From positions 1 through 64,000 of the forward strand of contig JAFQOG010000008.1 of assembly GCA_017420755.1 (NCBI GenBank): a DNA stretch of 64,000 nt, given 5' to 3'. Under the pieces are notes generated by a model, which worked only from the letters and a program-made list of their open reading frames with translations, did no database searches and was not told the origin of the DNA. The translations under genes were made by a program, and so were the position numbers. Of the stretch, positions 14,705-26,238 are shown piece after piece (the first letter of the stretch is position 1; every line of letters begins with the position of its first letter). The stretch is from Clostridia bacterium. Lineage in GTDB: Bacteria > Bacillota > Clostridia > Oscillospirales > CAG-272.

Positions 14705-15442
14705 TTAAAGCTTTTTTTGATTTTCCAATATCATATTTGGCACGGTAAGGGAAACACGCCTTGCCATTTTTTCGCCATATTTCTTTTCGATAATAGAAAC
14801 GGCGCTTGACATAATCGGCGCATATTCGTTAGCATCATGAGCATCAGTTGCAATCAAATCAACAAGCGAGCTCTTGAAAAGCCTTTTTATAAACCTTGCA
14901 CTCTTGCCAAATTTCAATTTTGTAATGGACGAGGCATTTACCTGAATTAAAACGCCACCCTCTCTTAGCTCTTTGACTCTTGATATGTCATCTGCGAGCT
15001 CTCCATATCTTTCAACATGCGCTAATATGGGGCGAATGCCCTTGCGAAGAAGATTAAAAAGAGCGGAGCTGATTTCAAAAAACGGAGTTGTCGGTAAAAA
15101 CTCAATCAGCGCATACGAGGTATCGGCAATTTTTGAGCATTTACCCTCGGTAATAGAAGCGTAAATGTCATGATGATACATAATCTCGTTGCCAAGATAA
15201 AGCTTTAAATCGGCATATTTTTCTGCTACATAATCACATGCCACCGAAAAGCTTTGCTTTATTTTTTCGTTGTAAGCGAAAATATCAGCCTCGCTTTTGA
15301 AATGGTGGTGCTTAAAGTGAGGAGTAAAGCAAATTGCCCTAATTCCATCGCTATAAGCCGTGTCGAGCATTTGTTGCATTATTTCGACATTTTGTGCACC
15401 GTCATCTACACCAAAAAGAGCATGACAATGTAAATCAATCAT
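14705..15442 (-). CDS. cpsB: CpsB-type PHP-family tyrosine phosphatase
   Basis: A 245-aa manganese-dependent PHP phosphatase that dephosphorylates the CpsD kinase. The PHP metal ligands are visible: DLHCH (H5, H7), DDGA, FTPHF, ILAHVERY and ATDAHD near the end. ATG 15442 is chosen from the DLHCH alignment; the ribosome site is weak (GGGGTG). It is the first gene of the polysaccharide operon, with a strong promoter about 40 nt upstream. Initiating glycosyltransferase and flippase genes are absent from the window. Confidence 0.88.
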   Translation of the reverse strand: MIDLHCHALFGVDDGAQNVEIMQQMLDTAYSDGIRAICFTPHFKHHHFKSEADIFAYNEKIKQSFSVACDYVAEKYADLKLYLGNEIMYHHDIYASITEGKCSKIADTSYALIEFLPTTPFFEISSALFNLLRKGIRPILAHVERYGELADDISRVKELREGGVLIQVNASSITKLKFGKSARFIKRLFKSSLVDLIATDAHDANEYAPIMSSAVSIIEKKYGEKMARRVSLTVPNMILENQKKL

Positions 15443-15479
15443 TAATACAACACCCCGCAAAAAAGTCATAGATACTAAT

Positions 15480-15508
15480 ATTTTATCACTTGATATTGGG
15501 TTTGTCAA
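15480..15508 (-). promoter_or_regulatory. Promoter of the polysaccharide operon
   Basis: TTGACA (15503-15508 on the minus strand), 17-bp spacer, TAAAAT (15480-15485). Confidence 0.8.
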
Positions 15509-15552
15509 GTAATAAAACATAATTTGCGTGCGTAAATTTAAAATTTATCTAA

Positions 15553-15581
15553 TTGACAGATAACAATATATTTGGTACAAT
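15553..15581 (+). promoter_or_regulatory. Promoter of the radical SAM gene
   Basis: TTGACA (15553-15558), 17-bp spacer, TACAAT (15576-15581). Confidence 0.8.
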
Positions 15582-15599
15582 ATATATGAGGTGATTTAT

Positions 15600-17258
15600 T
15601 TGACAGCTTTAATTTGTGCTCTAAACACAAAATACATACATTCATCGCTCGCTCCTTGGTATTTAAAGGCAAGCATAGCCGAGCGATATCCAAGCGTAAA
15701 ATGCGATATCCTTGAATTTACAATAAACGAGAGCCAAGATAAGCTCTTTGAGCAGATTACAAAAAGAGAATTTGATATAATCGGCTTTTCGACATATATT
15801 TGGAATGTTGAAATCGTGCTTTCGCTTTGCGAAAAAATAAAAAAATCCAAAAATGTAAAAATTTTTCTTGGTGGACCTGAGGTTAGCTATAATAGCTCGG
15901 AGCTACTAGAAAAATACCCCTTCATAGACTACATAGTCGCAGGAGAGGGAGAAAAGCCTGTGGCAGAGCTTTGTAGTGGAGAGGTAGCGCTTGATGAAAT
16001 TTTAGGACTCTGTTATAGAAAAGATGGCAAAATCATAACAAAAGAGCCGTTTACCTCGAGCGACGATCCACCATACCCATATTCAGACGAGTATTTTGAA
16101 AGCTTAAAGGGAAGAATATCATATCTTGAAACCAGTCGTGGTTGCCCTTATAGGTGCGCATTTTGCCTTTCCGGAAGATGCGGTGGAGTGAGATTTTTCG
16201 ATCTCGAGCGATCTAAGAAAAGCATCCTTGCTCTCTCACAGGGTGGCTCGAAAACCATAAAATTTGTGGATAGAACCTTCAATGCCGATAAAAAAAGAGC
16301 AAGAGAACTGTTTTCATTTATAATTGATAATTGTGGTGAAAAAATCCCAAGCGATGTATGCTTCCATTTTGAAATAGAGGGAGATATTTTAGATGACGAA
16401 ACCATCGAGATTTTGTCAAAGGCAAAAAGCGGACTTTTTCAAATGGAAATAGGGCTTCAATCCTTTAATCCCCAAACCCTTACCGCAATAAATCGCAAGG
16501 CGAATACTGATCGTCTTTGCGAAAATATCAAAAAATTAATTTTACTTGGGAACATTCACATACATATAGACTTAATTGCAGGGCTACCATACGAGGACAT
16601 AAAGAGTATAGCTGAAAGCTTTAATAAGGCATTATCTCTTAGACCGCACATGCTTCAGCTGGGATTTTTAAAGCTACTTCACGGAGCAGAGCTAAGAGAA
16701 AATCCCGAGCTCCTTCCGTGCGAATATCGAAAGGACGCTCCATATGAGGTGACAGAAACTAAATGGCTCTCAAGGGAAGAGCTGACTCTTCTTCATACAA
16801 TCGAGGACTTCTTTGACAAATTCTATAATTCCGGAAGATTTCCAAGACTTGAAAAATACATTTTTGAAACTGTTAAAAATCCCTTTGAATTTTACACAGG
16901 GTTGGCTCTTTTTGTAAAAGAAACGCAAGAATCACACTCTCTTGATGCTCTCTCACTCTGCATATACAATTATTTGGCAAAAATCGATGACCTTGATATT
17001 GATATAGTAAGAGATTTGATGGCTATGGATCGTCTTGCTACCAACAGAGAGGGCGCTTTACCTGAATTCTTGAAAATTCACTCACCTAAGCTTAAGGAAT
17101 ATCTCAATATGCTTGAGGGTGATCCCAAAACAAAATCTAAAAAAGGAATAAAAAGAGCAATCACGCTTTTGAAAACTGAAAATGCCTTTGTCTATGTTGA
17201 TTATGACACCAAAAATCCGGTTACAAAGGAATATGAATTAATAAAATACATAATTTAA
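15600..17258 (+). CDS. B12-binding domain radical SAM protein (DUF4080-type)
   Basis: A 552-aa protein. The N-terminal cobalamin-binding-like domain (about 1-135) is followed by a radical SAM domain with CPYRCAFC (about residues 177-184, binding the [4Fe-4S] cluster), a GGP and an E-rich sheet region, and a C-terminal DUF4080-like part. TTG at 15600 is preferred over GTG at 15591 because GAGGTGA ends 5 nt before it. The B12 domain lacks the DxHxxG motif, so cobalamin may not be bound. Substrate unknown; relatives modify or methylate small molecules or RNA. It is monocistronic and divergent from the cps operon. Confidence 0.82.
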   Translation: MTALICALNTKYIHSSLAPWYLKASIAERYPSVKCDILEFTINESQDKLFEQITKREFDIIGFSTYIWNVEIVLSLCEKIKKSKNVKIFLGGPEVSYNSSELLEKYPFIDYIVAGEGEKPVAELCSGEVALDEILGLCYRKDGKIITKEPFTSSDDPPYPYSDEYFESLKGRISYLETSRGCPYRCAFCLSGRCGGVRFFDLERSKKSILALSQGGSKTIKFVDRTFNADKKRARELFSFIIDNCGEKIPSDVCFHFEIEGDILDDETIEILSKAKSGLFQMEIGLQSFNPQTLTAINRKANTDRLCENIKKLILLGNIHIHIDLIAGLPYEDIKSIAESFNKALSLRPHMLQLGFLKLLHGAELRENPELLPCEYRKDAPYEVTETKWLSREELTLLHTIEDFFDKFYNSGRFPRLEKYIFETVKNPFEFYTGLALFVKETQESHSLDALSLCIYNYLAKIDDLDIDIVRDLMAMDRLATNREGALPEFLKIHSPKLKEYLNMLEGDPKTKSKKGIKRAITLLKTENAFVYVDYDTKNPVTKEYELIKYII

Positions 17259-17281
17259 CATAAAAATTTTGCATAAAAGAC

Positions 17282-17310
17282 TTGAAATAATGAAATTATT
17301 GTAGTAAAAT
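17282..17310 (+). promoter_or_regulatory. Promoter of mrp and probably the hnd genes
   Basis: TTGAAA (17282-17287), 17-bp spacer, TAAAAT (17305-17310). Confidence 0.75.
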
Positions 17311-17364
17311 ATATGCGAACAAATTCTAGATAAATATTATTTATATAAATAGAAAGGAAAAGTA

Positions 17365-18198
17365 ATGGCTGAAGAATGTACACACGACTGTTCTACTTGC
17401 TCGGCGAATTGCTCGTCAAGGCAAGAGGGAATACCTAAGGAACAGTTAAACGAATTAAGCTCGGTAAAGCATGTTATCGGAGTTGTAAGCGGCAAGGGCG
17501 GAGTTGGAAAGTCAATAGTTACATCAATGCTAGCGGTTCTCTCACAGCGCAAGGGCTACAAAACAGCAATTCTCGATGCAGACATTACAGGTCCTTCAAT
17601 TCCTCGCGCATTTGGCTTAAAGGAAAGGGCTTTGTCTGATGGCATGCATTTGCTACCGGTTACCACTAAAACCGGAATTGATGTAATGTCCGTAAATCTT
17701 CTTCTCGAGGACGAAACAAGACCTGTTGTTTGGCGTGGACCTGTTATTGCAGGCACAGTAAAGCAATTTTGGACTGATGTTGTTTGGGAAGAGGTAGATT
17801 ATATGTTTGTGGATATGCCTCCGGGAACCGGAGATGTACCATTAACAGTATTCCAATCGCTCCCTCTTGATGGAATTGTAATAGTAACAACTCCACAAGA
17901 CCTAGTTTCTATGATTGTTGAAAAGGCAGCAAAGATGGCTCAGCTAATGAATGTTCCCGTTTTGGGAATTGTTGAAAATATGAGCTATGTAATCTGTCCT
18001 GATTGCGGAAAGAAAATTCATATTTTTGGCGACGGAAAGCTAAACGAGGTTGCTACAAAGTATGGATATGAGCTTCTTGGAAAGCTCCCAATGGACGCAA
18101 GACTCGCTGCGCTTTGCGACAAGGGAATTATAGAGCTAATGGAAAATGAGTATCTTGACAATGCTTTTGAAAGCATCGAAAAGAAAACTCAGGATTGA
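17365..18198 (+). CDS. mrp: Mrp/NBP35-type Fe-S carrier P-loop ATPase
   Basis: A 277-aa cytosolic ATPase that carries and delivers [4Fe-4S] clusters. The N-terminus has a four-Cys cluster (CTHDCSTCSANC, residues 5-16), like the eukaryotic NBP35/ApbC extended form. The deviant Walker A KGGVGKS lies near residues 44-50, with AILDADITGPS and MPPGTGD motifs, and a CPDC pair (about 212-215) for the bridging cluster. AAGGA ribosome site. The hnd hydrogenase begins 43 nt downstream with no terminator or clear promoter between, so Mrp may supply clusters to these Fe-S-rich subunits. Confidence 0.92.
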   Translation: MAEECTHDCSTCSANCSSRQEGIPKEQLNELSSVKHVIGVVSGKGGVGKSIVTSMLAVLSQRKGYKTAILDADITGPSIPRAFGLKERALSDGMHLLPVTTKTGIDVMSVNLLLEDETRPVVWRGPVIAGTVKQFWTDVVWEEVDYMFVDMPPGTGDVPLTVFQSLPLDGIVIVTTPQDLVSMIVEKAAKMAQLMNVPVLGIVENMSYVICPDCGKKIHIFGDGKLNEVATKYGYELLGKLPMDARLAALCDKGIIELMENEYLDNAFESIEKKTQD

Positions 18199-18241
18199 TT
18201 TACGAAAAAATAAAAAAATTCAATACAGAAGGAGATCTCTT

Positions 18242-18736
18242 ATGAAAAAGAAACTCACATCAGTTGCTTTCAATGGCACTCCCGAGCAAGAAGCAAGACT
18301 CGACGCTGTTATTGCAGAGCACAAGGGCGAAAAGGGTGCGCTTATGCCAATCCTTCAAAAGGCACAAGATATTTACGGATATCTTCCAATTGAGGTTCAA
18401 AGACATATTGCACTCGGCATGGACATTCCTCTATCAGAGGTTTATGGAGTTGCTACGTTCTATTCACAATTCATTCTCAATCCTAAGGGCGAATACGCTG
18501 TTGCAGTATGCCTAGGTACAGCTTGCTATGTAAAGGGCGCAGGACTTCTCATGGACAAGCTCGAATCACTTATCGGCATCAAAAACGGTGAAATCACCGC
18601 TGACAGAAAGTTTAGCCTAGATGCTACTCGTTGTATCGGTGCTTGTGGTCTAGCTCCTGTTCTTACTGTAAACGAAGAGGTTTACGGAAGACTCACACCA
18701 GACATGATCAAGGGCATTCTTGATAAGTATAATTAA
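18242..18736 (+). CDS. hndA: Hydrogenase NuoE-like [2Fe-2S] subunit
   Basis: A 164-aa thioredoxin-like ferredoxin (NuoE/HydC-like), the smallest subunit of the trimeric NAD(P)-linked [FeFe] hydrogenase. The four [2Fe-2S] cysteines appear as CLGTACYVKG and CIGACG (C-x4-C and C-x3-C). The start at 18242 follows AAGGAGAT. It is the first gene of hndA-hndC-hndD and sits 18 nt before hndC. It probably relays electrons near the flavin of HndC. Confidence 0.93.
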   Translation: MKKKLTSVAFNGTPEQEARLDAVIAEHKGEKGALMPILQKAQDIYGYLPIEVQRHIALGMDIPLSEVYGVATFYSQFILNPKGEYAVAVCLGTACYVKGAGLLMDKLESLIGIKNGEITADRKFSLDATRCIGACGLAPVLTVNEEVYGRLTPDMIKGILDKYN

Positions 18737-18754
18737 GGAAGGACGGAATAAAAA

Positions 18755-20659
18755 ATGATTAAAACTATTGCAGAACTTACAAGCATTAGAGATGCATATG
18801 CAGGCAAAATCGCATTCCGTCAAGGCGGAGCTAATGCAACCGATGGTAAAATAGAAAAGCATGTTCTTATTTGTGGTGGTACAGGCTGTACATCATCAAA
18901 GAGCGTACAAATCAAGGCAAAAATGGAAGAGGCTCTTAAAAATGCAGGAATTGCTGACAAGGTTCAAGTGGTTCTTACAGGATGCTTCGGTCTTTGTGCT
19001 CTTGGTCCAATCGTTATCGTATATCCTGAGGGAACATTCTACTCAAGAATCGAACTCGACAATGTTGACGAAATCGTAACAGAGCACCTAGTTGGTGGAA
19101 ACCCTGTTAAGAAATATCTATACTCTGAAACAATCAAGGGTGACCAAATCCTTTCTCTTAACGAAACAGCCTTCTATAAGAAGCAAAAGAGAGTTGCTCT
19201 TCGTAACTGTGGTGTTATCGACCCAGAGTGCATCAATGAATACATAGGCACAAACGGATACATGGCTCTCGCTAAGGTTGTTACTGAAATGACACCTGAT
19301 GAGGTTATTAAGGAAATCCTTGATTCCGGAATTCGTGGCCGTGGTGGCGGTGGATTCCCAACAGGTAGAAAGTGGATGTTCGCAGCTGCTCAGCCTAAGG
19401 GTCAAAAGTATGTTGTTTGTAACGGTGACGAGGGAGACCCGGGTGCATTCATGGACCGTTCTATCCTCGAGGGAGACCCACACGCACTTATTGAGGCTAT
19501 GGCTATCGCTGGTTACGCAATCGGCGCAAATCAAGGCTATGTATATGTTCGTGCTGAATATCCTATCGCTGTAAACAGACTCCAATCTGCTATCAACGCT
19601 GCAAGAGCAGAGGGACTTCTTGGAAAGAACATTTTTGGAACAGATTTCGAATTTGATATGCAAATCAGACTTGGCGCTGGTGCTTTCGTATGTGGTGAGG
19701 AAACTGCACTTCTTACATCTATCGAGGGTAACCGTGGCGAGCCTCGTCCTCGTCCACCATTCCCGGCTGTAAAGGGTCTATTTGGCAAGCCAACCATTAT
19801 TAATAATGTAGAAACCTATGCAAACATTCCTCAAATCATCTTGAAGGGTGCTTCATGGTTCGCATCTATGGGTACTGAAAGATCCAAGGGAACAAAGGTA
19901 TTTGCTCTTGGTGGTAAGATTACAAACACCGGTCTTGTTGAAATTCCTATGGGAACAACTCTTCGTGAGGTTGTTGAGGAAATCGGTGGTGGTATTCCTA
20001 ATGGTAAGAAATTTAAGGCTGCTCAAACAGGTGGTCCTTCAGGCGGATGCATTCCTGCATCTAACTTCGATGTTGAAATCGACTATGATAACCTTATCGC
20101 TCACGGCTCAATGATGGGCTCAGGCGGACTTATCGTAATGGACGAGGATACTTGTATGGTTGACCTTGCAAAGTTCTTCCTCGAATTCACAGTTGATGAG
20201 TCATGTGGTAAGTGTGCTCCTTGTCGTATCGGTACTGTAAGACTTCTTGAAATACTCAATAAGATTACAGAGGGTAACGGCGAAATGGAAGACCTCGATA
20301 AGCTCGAGGAGCTTGCAAATTACATTAAGAGCGCATCACTTTGTGGTCTTGGACAAACAGCTCCAAACCCAGTTCTTTCAACTCTTGCAAACTTCCGTGA
20401 CGAGTACATCGCTCACATCGTAGATAAGAAGTGTCCTGCCGGCGTATGTAAGAACCTCTTCATATATAAGATCGACCTTGATAAGTGTATCGGCTGTGGT
20501 GCTTGTGCAAGACAATGTCCGGCTGACGCTATTAGCAAGACAGATTATATCGCAGAGGGACACAAGCTCCCATCAATGGCAATTGACGCATCTAAGTGCG
20601 TTAAGTGTGGCGCTTGTCTACCAACATGTAAGAAGTTCCAAGCAATTTACAAGGGTTAA
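18755..20659 (+). CDS. hndC: Hydrogenase NuoF-like flavin subunit
   Basis: A 634-aa NuoF-like subunit binding NAD(H) and FMN. Domains in order: an N-terminal thioredoxin-like [2Fe-2S] part (about 30-110, CGGTGC and CFGLC); Complex I 51-kDa FMN/NAD domain (about 140-410, GIRGRGGGGFPTG and GDEGDPGAF); SLBB; [4Fe-4S] SCGKCAPCRIG (about 490); and a C-terminal pair of [4Fe-4S] motifs (CIGCGACARQCP, CVKCGACLPTCKK). This architecture is that of bifurcating or NAD(P)-reducing hydrogenases (HydB/HndC). Codons here favour CGT and GGT more than the neighbours, as in highly expressed genes. GGAAGGA site. Confidence 0.94.
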   Translation: MIKTIAELTSIRDAYAGKIAFRQGGANATDGKIEKHVLICGGTGCTSSKSVQIKAKMEEALKNAGIADKVQVVLTGCFGLCALGPIVIVYPEGTFYSRIELDNVDEIVTEHLVGGNPVKKYLYSETIKGDQILSLNETAFYKKQKRVALRNCGVIDPECINEYIGTNGYMALAKVVTEMTPDEVIKEILDSGIRGRGGGGFPTGRKWMFAAAQPKGQKYVVCNGDEGDPGAFMDRSILEGDPHALIEAMAIAGYAIGANQGYVYVRAEYPIAVNRLQSAINAARAEGLLGKNIFGTDFEFDMQIRLGAGAFVCGEETALLTSIEGNRGEPRPRPPFPAVKGLFGKPTIINNVETYANIPQIILKGASWFASMGTERSKGTKVFALGGKITNTGLVEIPMGTTLREVVEEIGGGIPNGKKFKAAQTGGPSGGCIPASNFDVEIDYDNLIAHGSMMGSGGLIVMDEDTCMVDLAKFFLEFTVDESCGKCAPCRIGTVRLLEILNKITEGNGEMEDLDKLEELANYIKSASLCGLGQTAPNPVLSTLANFRDEYIAHIVDKKCPAGVCKNLFIYKIDLDKCIGCGACARQCPADAISKTDYIAEGHKLPSMAIDASKCVKCGACLPTCKKFQAIYKG

Positions 20660-20674
20660 TGGAGGAATGTAACG

Positions 20675-22417
20675 ATGGAAAATATGGTAAATATTAAAAT
20701 CAATGATAAAGAATATTCCGTTCCTGCAAACTCAACAGTTCTCGAGGCTGCAAGATATGCTGGAATTGATATTCCTACACTTTGCTATCTTAAGGATATA
20801 AACGAAATCGGTGCATGCCGTCTTTGCTTAGTTGAGGTAAAGGGTGCAAGAGGACTTGCAGCAGCATGTGTATATCCTGTAAACGAGGGAATGGAGGTTT
20901 ATACCAACACTCCTAGAATTAGACAAACAAGAAAGACAAACCTTGAGCTTGTTCTTTCAGCACATAAGAAGAAGTGCCTTACATGTATCCGTTCTACAAG
21001 CTGTGAGCTTCAAAAGCTCTGCCTTGAGTACGGTGTAGATGAGGATCACTTCAGAGGCAATAATAACGAGTACCCACTTGACGAGTCAACACCATTTATC
21101 GTTCGTGATAATGAAAAATGTATCCTTTGCCGTCGTTGCGTTGCTGCTTGTAAGAATATGCAAGGCATTGGCGTAATAGGCGCAAACGATCGTGGATTTG
21201 ATACACACATTGCAGGCGCATTCGAGAGAATGCTCGGCGAAACATCATGTATCGGATGTGGACAGTGCGTAGTAGCATGTCCTGTTGGCGCTCTTTACGA
21301 AAAGGATGACACGGCAAAGGTTCTCGAAGCAATCGCAGATCCTTCAAAGCATGTTGTTATCTGCGCAGCTCCTTCTGTAAGAGCTACAATCGGTGAGTGC
21401 TTTGACTATGCTCCTGGCACAGATGTAGAGGGCAAGATGGTTGCAGCAATCAAGGCTCTTGGCTTTGATGGCGTATATGACATGAACCTCACAGCTGACC
21501 TCACAATCATGGAGGAGGCAACAGAGTTCCTCGGCAGATTTAAAGAGGGTAAAAACCTTCCTCTTATCACATCCTGCTCACCGGGATGGATCAAGTACTG
21601 TGAGCACTACTTCCCGGAATTCACAGATAACCTTTCTTCTTGCAAGTCACCACAACAAATGTTTGGTGCTATGTATAAGACCTACTATGCTCAAAAGGTT
21701 GGTCTTAAGCCGGAGGATATCTTCTTTGTATCTGTAATTCCATGTACAGCAAAGAAATTTGAGGTTACAAGAGATCATCAAAACGCAGCAGGCGTTCCTG
21801 ATGTTGATGTAGCTATCACAACAAGAGAGCTTGCAAGAATGATTAAGCAAGCAGGTATCGATTTCAGAGCTCTCGCTGATGAGCGCTTTGACGATCCATT
21901 TGGCATCGGCTCAGGTGCTGGTGCAATCTTCGGTGCAACTGGTGGTGTTATGGAGGCGGCTCTCCGTACAGCAGCAGAGGTTATCGAGGGCAAGCCACTT
22001 GAAAAGCTTGAATTCGAGGATGTTCGTGGAACAGAAGGCATCAAGAGAGCAACATATGTTCTCGGTGGCGCTGAAATTAAGGTTGCAGTTGTAAGTGGAA
22101 CAGCAAACGCTAAGAAGCTTCTTACCGCTATCAGAAACGGCGAGGAAAAGGTTGATTTCATCGAAATCATGGCTTGTCCCGGTGGTTGCGTAAACGGTGG
22201 TGGACAGCCAACACAGCCAGCGGTTGTTCGTAACAATGTTGACCTCAAGACACTTCGTGCAAGCGTTCTTTACACAGCAGATAGAAACATGGATTTGAGA
22301 AGATCTCATGAAAACTCAGCTGTTAAGATGCTTTATGATGAGTATTTCGGCCATCCGGGTAGCCACAAGGCTCACGAAATTCTCCATACAAAGTATGTAA
22401 AGCGTGGTCTTAACTAA
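20675..22417 (+). CDS. hndD: [FeFe] hydrogenase catalytic subunit
   Basis: A 580-aa HydA/HndD-type catalytic subunit that interconverts protons and H2. N-terminal [2Fe-2S] ferredoxin domain (about 1-80), His-Cys [4Fe-4S] region (HKKKCLTC), two [4Fe-4S] motifs (CILCRRCVAAC, CIGCGQCVVACP), then the H-cluster domain: TSCSPGW, IPCTAKKFE, EIMACPGGCVNGGGQP, and the small C-terminal subunit region fused. The first H-cluster motif reads TSCSP where the classical motif is TSCCP, and a Cys occurs in NLSSCKSPQ. Together with HndA and HndC it forms the NADH/ferredoxin or NADP-linked complex. Maturases HydEFG are not in the window. Confidence 0.95.
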   Translation: MENMVNIKINDKEYSVPANSTVLEAARYAGIDIPTLCYLKDINEIGACRLCLVEVKGARGLAAACVYPVNEGMEVYTNTPRIRQTRKTNLELVLSAHKKKCLTCIRSTSCELQKLCLEYGVDEDHFRGNNNEYPLDESTPFIVRDNEKCILCRRCVAACKNMQGIGVIGANDRGFDTHIAGAFERMLGETSCIGCGQCVVACPVGALYEKDDTAKVLEAIADPSKHVVICAAPSVRATIGECFDYAPGTDVEGKMVAAIKALGFDGVYDMNLTADLTIMEEATEFLGRFKEGKNLPLITSCSPGWIKYCEHYFPEFTDNLSSCKSPQQMFGAMYKTYYAQKVGLKPEDIFFVSVIPCTAKKFEVTRDHQNAAGVPDVDVAITTRELARMIKQAGIDFRALADERFDDPFGIGSGAGAIFGATGGVMEAALRTAAEVIEGKPLEKLEFEDVRGTEGIKRATYVLGGAEIKVAVVSGTANAKKLLTAIRNGEEKVDFIEIMACPGGCVNGGGQPTQPAVVRNNVDLKTLRASVLYTADRNMDLRRSHENSAVKMLYDEYFGHPGSHKAHEILHTKYVKRGLN

Positions 22418-22425
22418 TTAAAAAT

Positions 22426-22457
22426 AAAAGGACTTGTGATTTTCACAAGTCCTTTTT
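22426..22457. terminator. Terminator between hndD and the convergent SDR gene
   Basis: AAAGGACTTGTGA/TCACAAGTCCTTT with flanking A and T runs, so it can act in both directions. Confidence 0.85.
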
Positions 22458-22472
22458 GTTTTATTATTTAAC

Positions 22473-23189
22473 TCAAATGACAAATCCACCATTTACACCA
22501 AGAATTTGCCCCGTTATAAACGATGACGCATCGTCAGCCAAAAATACAAGCGCATTGCAAATATCGTCAGCCTCTCCAAGCCTTCCAAGTGGAGTTTCTT
22601 CCTTTATTTCATTTAAAGTAGCCTCGTCAAGCATAGCATTCATATCCGTCTTAATTAACCCGGGAGTTATGCAATTTACACGAATTCCGGATGGGCCAAC
22701 CTCCTTTGCAAGAGCCTTTGTCAAGCCAATAACACCGGCCTTTGATGCTGAATAATGAACCTCGCAGGATGAGCCAACCTCTCCCCACATTGAGGAAATA
22801 TTGATAATACAACCACTTTTTTGGCTAATCATTTGAGGTAAAACTGCTCTTGAAGCATAAAAAACGCCAGATAAATTGGTGTCTATCATTCTTTTCCACA
22901 TTTCATCTGTAATATCAGTAAAGAGAGAAAACTCGGAAATTCCCGCATTGTTTATTAATATATCTATTTTCCCGTATTGTAAGGTGGTTAAATTTATCGC
23001 ATTTGTCACCTCATCGCTTGACGATACATCTGCCTTTATTGCAAGAGCACCCACCTCGCTTGCAAGCGCGAGAGCCTCTTTTTCTGATTTTAAATAGGTA
23101 AATGCAACCATGTAGCCTAGGCTAGCAAAACGCCTAACTGCGCAAGCGCCGATTCCACGAGAGCCACCCGTTATAAAAACAACCTTCAT
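22473..23189 (-). CDS. SDR-family oxidoreductase (FabG-like)
   Basis: A 238-aa classical short-chain dehydrogenase using NAD(P)H. TGGSRGIG (7-14) binds the cofactor, NNAG (about 80-83) is structural, and catalytic N105, S132/S133, Y146 and K150 are in place. FabG-like ketoacyl reductase is the nearest family, but no other fatty acid genes are nearby, so the substrate is open. An AAAGGGG-type site precedes the start. Convergent with hndD. Confidence 0.85.
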   Translation of the reverse strand: MKVVFITGGSRGIGACAVRRFASLGYMVAFTYLKSEKEALALASEVGALAIKADVSSSDEVTNAINLTTLQYGKIDILINNAGISEFSLFTDITDEMWKRMIDTNLSGVFYASRAVLPQMISQKSGCIINISSMWGEVGSSCEVHYSASKAGVIGLTKALAKEVGPSGIRVNCITPGLIKTDMNAMLDEATLNEIKEETPLGRLGEADDICNALVFLADDASSFITGQILGVNGGFVI

Positions 23190-23254
23190 AATAAACCCCT
23201 TTGTTAAATCTTTAAAATTATTCTATCATACAAGCTTTAAAAAGTAAATATCTA

Positions 23255-23283
23255 TTGACTAAAAATTTAATTTATGATAAAAT
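23255..23283 (+). promoter_or_regulatory. Promoter of the beta-galactosidase gene
   Basis: TTGACT (23255-23260), 17-bp spacer, TAAAAT (23278-23283). Confidence 0.8.
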
Positions 23284-23306
23284 TTAAATAACAAATATTT
23301 TATTAG

Positions 23307-26141
<2,835 letters not shown>

Positions 26142-26146
26142 AAACA

Positions 26147-26179
26147 CAAAAAGAGCCTTTAAAACAAAGGCTCTTTTTG
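26147..26179 (+). terminator. Terminator of the beta-galactosidase gene
   Basis: AAAGAGCCTTT/AAAGGCTCTTT hairpin flanked by A and T runs. Confidence 0.85.
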
Positions 26180-26238
26180 ATTTGCTGAATTTTAACATTT
26201 AAAAATCATTTAATTTAAAAATTTTAAAATTTATAAAT

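Noticed and set aside
19118..19663. 181-aa minus-strand frame within hndC
   Set aside because: Antisense to a strongly conserved NuoF domain; no ribosome site; composition is that of a mirror frame.
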